NCBI GenBank assembly: GCA_017409455.1
Contig: JAFQSS010000025.1
Coordinates: forward strand, 1-56,675
Source of the DNA: Clostridia bacterium
GTDB lineage: Bacteria > Bacillota > Clostridia > TANB77 > CAG-508
Direction: 5' to 3'
Length of the DNA stretch: 56,675 nucleotides
Shown one piece after another: positions 52,581-56,675 of this stretch. A program made the position numbers and the translations under genes. The notes under the pieces are model-generated. The model was given only the letters and a program-made list of their open reading frames with translations, made no database searches and had not been told where the DNA came from. The stretch's first letter is position 1, and every line of letters starts with the position of its first letter.

Positions 52581-54191
52581 ATGGATATTGATTTAGATAA
52601 AAAATTATATAATGATTATTTAAATGGGAAAGTTGAAGGATTTGAAACTCTATACTTTAAGTACAAAGATAAAATAAGATATTTTGTTTTTAATATTGTA
52701 AAAGATTATGAAAAAGCTGAAGATATTACACAGGAAGTTTTTGTTGATGTACTAAAAAATAAGTTTAGAGAAGATGGAAGTTTTAAATATTACATATATT
52801 TAGCAGCAAAAAGTAAGGCTCTTAATTATTTAGGCACAGAAAAAAGAAGAAAAGATATTTCAGAAAAATATTTAGAAAATGCTGAATCTGATAATGAGAA
52901 AGATGCATTAGAGATTATTGTTAAGCATGAAGAAAAAAAAGAACTTTTAGAAGCAATAACTCTATTAGATGAAAAGTATAAAAATGCTATTTATTTAGTA
53001 AATATAGAAGGATTATCATATGAAGAAACTGCTAATATATTGGAAGAAACTTTACCTAACATAAAAAATTTAGTACATAGAGGAAAAGGACAATTGAGAA
53101 AAATAATGATAAAGAATAATTTTAAAGAAATGAATAAATATACGAAGATATTGATAATTATATTGTGTACGTCAGTATTATTATCGGGGGTAGTATATGC
53201 TGGAACTAAAATCTATGAAATGATAAAAGGAGTAACCGAAATGACACCGACTTTTACAAGTAAAATTTCTACAATAGATTCTAATAAGGTATGGGTAGGA
53301 ACATTTAATTTGGTCTGGAATGACTTTATGGATGATATTATAGGGGGAACGGTAGAATTTGAAAACTATTATTCAGAATTAGTAAACGAATTAAATAAGC
53401 AAACTTTTAAATCAAACCAATTAAATGAGGATTCATATTATAAAATTCATGGAATGGCTGATTATGAAATGAAAAACACAATACAAAATAGTATTATGGA
53501 AAAGTTTAATGAAAACAGTACATTATTAGACAATATTGAATGGGGAAATCCAAAAAGTTATATTTTATATGCAATGTTAAAAAAGGAATTTAATTATATA
53601 GAAAAATTTTCTACTTTAGAGAGTGACTCTTTTGGGGACTCAGAAGAAAAAGTGAAATATTTTGGAATAGATGCAACTACAGGTACGAATGCTAGTGAAA
53701 ATATTATAATATTATTTTATAATTCAAATGATGATTTTGCAGTAAAACTAAAGACCAAAGAGGGCGAAGAAATTATACTATATAAAACAACGGGAGAAAA
53801 TAAATCTTTTGAAGAAAATTATAAAGATATTCTTTGGAAAGAAAGTAACTATAATGGTTCAAAAAATTGGCTAAATGCAGATTCTATAAAAATACCATTT
53901 ATAAAAGTGAATGAAGTAATTAACTATGATGAACTTTGTGGAAAAAAGATAAAAGGTTGTAATTTTTTCATAAGACAGGCTATTCAAAATGTGGAATTTG
54001 AATTAAATAATTGTGGAGGAAGTGTGAAAAGCGAAGCAATTATAGATGTATTGAAAGGAATTGCTGCAGAAAGAGGAAGGGAATTTATATATGATAATGA
54101 TTTTATTGTTTATTTAAAGGAAGCTGATAAAGAAAAACCATATTTTGCTTTGAAAGTAGATAATACAAATGTTTTGAAGAAGGAAGAATAA
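52581..54191 (+). CDS. ECF sigma factor fused to membrane anchor and extracellular sensor domain
   Basis: A 536-residue protein in three parts. Residues about 1-176 form a sigma factor: region 2 EGFETLYFKYKDKIRYFVFNIVKDYEKAEDITQEVFVDVL, region 4 ITLLDEKYKNAIYLVNIEGLSYEETANILEETLPNIKNLVHRGKGQLRKI. Residues about 188-206 form a membrane helix. The rest, outside the cell, is a paralogue of the 39196 protein. Usually sigma and anti-sigma are separate proteins. Here the sigma part would have to be freed by proteolysis or act at the membrane. ATG 52581 has a poor Shine-Dalgarno; the frame is open seven codons further up to TTG 52560. Confidence 0.82.
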   Translation: MDIDLDKKLYNDYLNGKVEGFETLYFKYKDKIRYFVFNIVKDYEKAEDITQEVFVDVLKNKFREDGSFKYYIYLAAKSKALNYLGTEKRRKDISEKYLENAESDNEKDALEIIVKHEEKKELLEAITLLDEKYKNAIYLVNIEGLSYEETANILEETLPNIKNLVHRGKGQLRKIMIKNNFKEMNKYTKILIIILCTSVLLSGVVYAGTKIYEMIKGVTEMTPTFTSKISTIDSNKVWVGTFNLVWNDFMDDIIGGTVEFENYYSELVNELNKQTFKSNQLNEDSYYKIHGMADYEMKNTIQNSIMEKFNENSTLLDNIEWGNPKSYILYAMLKKEFNYIEKFSTLESDSFGDSEEKVKYFGIDATTGTNASENIIILFYNSNDDFAVKLKTKEGEEIILYKTTGENKSFEENYKDILWKESNYNGSKNWLNADSIKIPFIKVNEVINYDELCGKKIKGCNFFIRQAIQNVEFELNNCGGSVKSEAIIDVLKGIAAERGREFIYDNDFIVYLKEADKEKPYFALKVDNTNVLKKEE

Positions 54192-54216
54192 AAGTTAATA
54201 CATATATATATTAATT

Positions 54217-54243
54217 AAAAAGGACCATTAGGTCCTTTTTAAA
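54217..54243. terminator. bidirectional terminator
   Basis: A stem of AAAAAGGACC and its complement (54217-54226 with 54231-54240). It serves the sigma-fusion gene and the cotJC remnant. Confidence 0.75.
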
Positions 54244-54247
54244 TTTT

Positions 54248-54601
54248 CTATCTTCCACAATCACAATCATTTTTTTTCATATCCATACAAGTTCCATCAT
54301 TCATATAAAACTTCTTTTCAGCAAGTTTATCTTGAACACCTCTTAAAGCTTCACCAAATCTTTGGAAGTGAACAACTTCTCTTTCTCTAAGGAAACGAAG
54401 TGGGTCAATAACATCAGGATTATCTCTACAAAGGTTTATTAATTTTTCATAAGTTGCACGAGCTTTTTGCTCAGCAGCTAGGTCTTCTTGTAAGTTTGCA
54501 ATGGCATCACCTTTTGCTGCGATATATGCTGCTGTGAAAGGAACTCCTGCTGCTGAAACAGGGTAAACATCTACACCATGTGGTGTGTGTTTGTAATCTA
54601 T
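54248..54601 (-). pseudogene. cotJC: CotJC/manganese catalase-like spore coat protein, N-terminus missing
   Basis: On the reverse strand the frame reads DYKHTPHGVDVYPVSAAGVPFTAAYIAAKGDAIANLQEDLAAEQKARATYEKLINL and so on to HFQRFGEALR and a Cys-rich tail. This is the C-terminal 115-120 residues of CotJC (full length about 190). The first 90-odd residues, with half of the metal-binding bundle, are missing. Homology stops near 54598, and a stop codon lies a few codons further in frame. Beyond lies the plasmid-like element, so the element probably cut the gene. Confidence 0.85.
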
Positions 54602-54660
54602 CCTAAATAAGAAAATTTATAATAACTACTTATTTTGTACAAGAAAATTTATGCCTACAT
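54596..54660. other. boundary of the RepL/MobV element in cotJC
   Basis: The cotJC homology ends here, and AAGAAAATTTAT occurs twice, at 54609-54620 and 54641-54652. It may be the attachment site, with the repeats as recombinase arms. The other end and any integrase gene are beyond the window. Confidence 0.4.
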
Positions 54661-54680
54661 TTTTCAGTAGGCATACTTTA
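54651..54680. terminator. terminator at the element edge
   Basis: An 8-bp stem (54651-54658 with 54667-54674). Only a few Ts follow. Confidence 0.5.
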
Positions 54681-54815
54681 TTACCTTACAATTATATTAT
54701 GCTTAAAATCGATTGTGAGGCTAACATATATTAATTATATTAAGAAGAGAGCTTTATATTTTATAAAGTTCTTTTTTAGTTGATATATCAACAATTATAA
54801 GCAATTTACACACTT

Positions 54816-54852
54816 CACTACACTTTAGTGTTTACTCCACTATAGTGTAGTG
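54816..54852 (+). promoter_or_regulatory. inverted-repeat operator/origin region before repL
   Basis: CACTACAC (54816-54823) and GTGTAGTG (54845-54852) are perfect inverted repeats, with TTTAGTG and CCACTATA between them. They lie 30 bases before the repL start, a likely site for RepL binding or copy control. Confidence 0.5.
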
Positions 54853-54882
54853 TTTTATTTTAATTTTTAGGAGGTTTTAATA

Positions 54883-55371
54883 ATGAGACTTGAATATTCA
54901 GAAAAAACAAATACATTAATTGGTACAAAAAGAAAAGAATTAATAGATAAAGAAACTGGAGAAATTATTGAAGTTGACCAAATTACTAAAAAAGTATATG
55001 GTCAAAAGAATTTTTGGAAATTGTATTTAGGTGATTTTCTTCCTGTTTTAGGAATAGTAGAAAATAAACAAGTAGATATTTTGATATATATACTTGAAAA
55101 CACACACCCTAGTACAAATATATTTGTAGGAACATATAAAACTATACAAAAGAATACACATACATCAGAAACTACTATTGCTAAAGTTATGAAGAAATTA
55201 CAAAAGCAAGAGTTCTTAAAGAAAATACAAAACGGACTTTGGCAAGTTAGTCCTAATATTATGATGAAAGGAAACGAAAATAAAAAGCAATTATTGCTTA
55301 GTTATTTTCGTACTGATGAATCTAATAAGAATAACTTAAACGGAAGTTTGAAACCGAATGGGTTTCAATAA
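54883..55371 (+). CDS. repL: plasmid replication protein RepL
   Basis: A 162-residue Firmicute RepL. FWKLYLGDFLPVLGIVENKQVDILIYILENTHPSTNIFVGTYKTIQKNTHTSETTIAKVMKKLQKQEFLKKIQNGLWQVSPNIMMKGNENKKQLLLSYF covers the winged-helix domain of the family (pIM13-type). It is expected to bind the origin and start replication. With the relaxase gene after it, it marks an integrated plasmid or a mobilisable element. TAGGAGG precedes the ATG. Confidence 0.9.
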   Translation: MRLEYSEKTNTLIGTKRKELIDKETGEIIEVDQITKKVYGQKNFWKLYLGDFLPVLGIVENKQVDILIYILENTHPSTNIFVGTYKTIQKNTHTSETTIAKVMKKLQKQEFLKKIQNGLWQVSPNIMMKGNENKKQLLLSYFRTDESNKNNLNGSLKPNGFQ

Positions 55372-55560
55372 GAGTAAGAAATTAATTGCAATGCAATTTT
55401 TTTCTTGCTCTTTTTTTGAAATAAATTGAGAACTCAAATTTATTTCAAACCTAAAAAATGGTGTTGCACTATTTTTTAGGCAAAGGGTTGTAGGGAAAAA
55501 TTATTTTCCCTGCCATACGGGACAAACTTGTTTGTCTAGTATGTTAGACAAATAAATTTA
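55371..55560. other. hairpin cluster before mobV, likely oriT region
   Basis: Five hairpins in a row: 55372-55410 (terminator of repL, then Ts), 55417-55446, 55450-55480, 55492-55511 and palindromes at 55523-55555 (GACAAACTTGTTTGTC first). MobV relaxases nick an oriT just upstream of their own gene, and it is usually an inverted repeat. The nick site cannot be assigned. Confidence 0.5.
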
Positions 55561-55589
55561 TTATAGCAAGAAAGGAGGCTCCGAAGAAT

Positions 55590-56675
55590 ATGAGCTACGC
55601 TATTATACGAAATGATAAATTAACTAGAGTTGATGCACAGGGTTCATACATACACAATGATAGAAGGTCAAAAGGACACTCTAATAAAGATATTGACCCA
55701 ACAAGAACACATCTTAACTTCTATTGTAAGGAAAACACACAAACATACATAAAAGAATTTGATAGAATGAAAAAAGAACTTGATTTAAAAGGTAATATCA
55801 GGAGTAATAGTATTATAATGTGTGAAATGATGATTACATCTGATAATGAATTTTTTAATAAAATTGGATTAGAAGAAACAAAAAGATATTTTATTGAAAG
55901 TTATAAGTTTGTTTGTAATTACAAAAATCTTGGAGAAAAGAATATCGTATCTGCAGCAGTGCATCTAGATGAAACTACTCCCCATATGCACTTGGTATTT
56001 ATACCAGTAATTCACACAAAAGATGAACAAGGTAATGCAATAGATAAAATATGTGCAAAAGATTTTTGGCGTGGTAGAGATAGTTATAGAAAATTACAAA
56101 ATGACTTTCACAAATATGTAACATCAAAAGGTTTTGATTTAGAAAGAGGATTACCTGTTGAAGAAACTGGTGCAAAAAACTTAAAAATAGAAGAATTAAA
56201 GAAAATAACTAACTTTGCAAATACTAAAAAACTATTAAATAATATAAAACTAGAACTACCAGAAGTTCCAGATATAAATGATATTAAATTGATACAATTA
56301 AATAAAGCAAAAGTAGAAAAAGATATAATAAAACCTCAAAATGATTTGATTAAAGAATTGCATGAAGATAATTTAGCATTGCATAAGGAATTATCAAAAC
56401 AAGCAAAACTTATTGATGAGGCTGAAAAGTATCAAAAAGAAAGAAATATTATATTAGCAGATAATGAAGCTTTAAACGAAAGAGTTAAACTTTTAGAACA
56501 CGAATATAAAAAGAAAAGTAATACTCTTGATTTAAGATATGACAACAAAGTAAGAGATTTAGAAAAAGAGTTTAAAGAAAAATCTATTAATTTAGAAAAT
56601 AAATTTTATAATAGAATTAATGAATTAGAAAAAGAAAATTACTATTTAAATAAAATAATAAACAAATTTAAAGAA
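55590..56675 (+). CDS. MobV family relaxase (Pre/Mob), cut by window edge
   Basis: The first 362 residues of a plasmid relaxase. The start MSYAIIRNDKLTRVDAQG matches the MobV N-terminus, IIMCEMMITSDNEFF is typical, and the metal-binding motif HLDETTPHMH has His125, His132 and His134. CAKDFWRGRDSYRKLQNDF follows. From about residue 220 the protein is a long charged coiled coil that runs past the window. It would nick oriT and lead transfer with a helper conjugation system. AAGGAGG precedes the ATG. Confidence 0.92.
   Translation, partial: MSYAIIRNDKLTRVDAQGSYIHNDRRSKGHSNKDIDPTRTHLNFYCKENTQTYIKEFDRMKKELDLKGNIRSNSIIMCEMMITSDNEFFNKIGLEETKRYFIESYKFVCNYKNLGEKNIVSAAVHLDETTPHMHLVFIPVIHTKDEQGNAIDKICAKDFWRGRDSYRKLQNDFHKYVTSKGFDLERGLPVEETGAKNLKIEELKKITNFANTKKLLNNIKLELPEVPDINDIKLIQLNKAKVEKDIIKPQNDLIKELHEDNLALHKELSKQAKLIDEAEKYQKERNIILADNEALNERVKLLEHEYKKKSNTLDLRYDNKVRDLEKEFKEKSINLENKFYNRINELEKENYYLNKIINKFKE

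Overview
The window looks like a chromosomal segment of a low-GC, endospore-forming member of the Clostridia. Coding strands are very A-rich and arginine is mostly AGA. Spore genes are present (gpr germination protease at 22.1 kb, a cotJC remnant at 54.2 kb, a DUF2935 protein at 35.8 kb), and the asp23-amaP-nusB-xseA-xseB block is typical of Firmicutes. I cannot name a genus. I see no tRNA, rRNA or CRISPR array.

Layout. (1) 0-3.4 kb: a CBS-domain protein, an AI-2E/YtvI-type membrane protein and a DUF1980-like protein. The membrane-protein gene is flanked on both sides by long hairpin elements (688-854 and 1958-2281) that share a conserved apical core on unrelated perfect arms. (2) 3.4-13.4 kb: secA, with a one-base shift that puts its zinc tail out of frame, an unknown gene, a Ppx/GppA-like protein, an SPFH-SHOCT pair, and a retron. 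The retron has a reverse transcriptase with HAxxH, YADD and VTG motifs, followed by an msr-msd-like RNA with 11-bp a1/a2 arms and AGC placed downstream instead of upstream. (3) 13.4-33.9 kb: core genes (scpB, proS, asp23 operon, nusB, xseA, xseB, fhs, gpr, an ABC exporter, rpsO, pnp, addA), with a decayed toxin-antitoxin pair. (4) 34-54.2 kb: an accessory envelope and signalling region with three ECF sigma factors plus one sigma pseudogene. Two sigma genes are paired with anti-sigma genes, and one is fused in a single protein to a membrane anchor and extracellular domain. The region also holds PadR-FtsW-like and VanZ genes, small membrane proteins, and HTH genes that are split or truncated. 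(5) 54.2 kb to the end: cotJC is cut off, and next to it lies a RepL plus MobV plasmid-like element that runs past the window edge.

Scattered through the core are single-gene units (2984, 6376, 10824, 12363, 29404, 29761 reverse, 34011, 34839). Most have their own TTGnnn-17-TATAAT promoter, often with TGTG before the -10, and many have their own terminator. Their arginine codons are mixed (CGG/CGT/CGA), unlike their neighbours. They look like separately acquired cassettes, and the retron reverse transcriptase is one of them. A second scattered signal is a short GC-rich palindrome family (GGGACCWGGTCCC and GGGGACGGTCC), mostly between genes. One dimer of it has been inserted in frame into addA.
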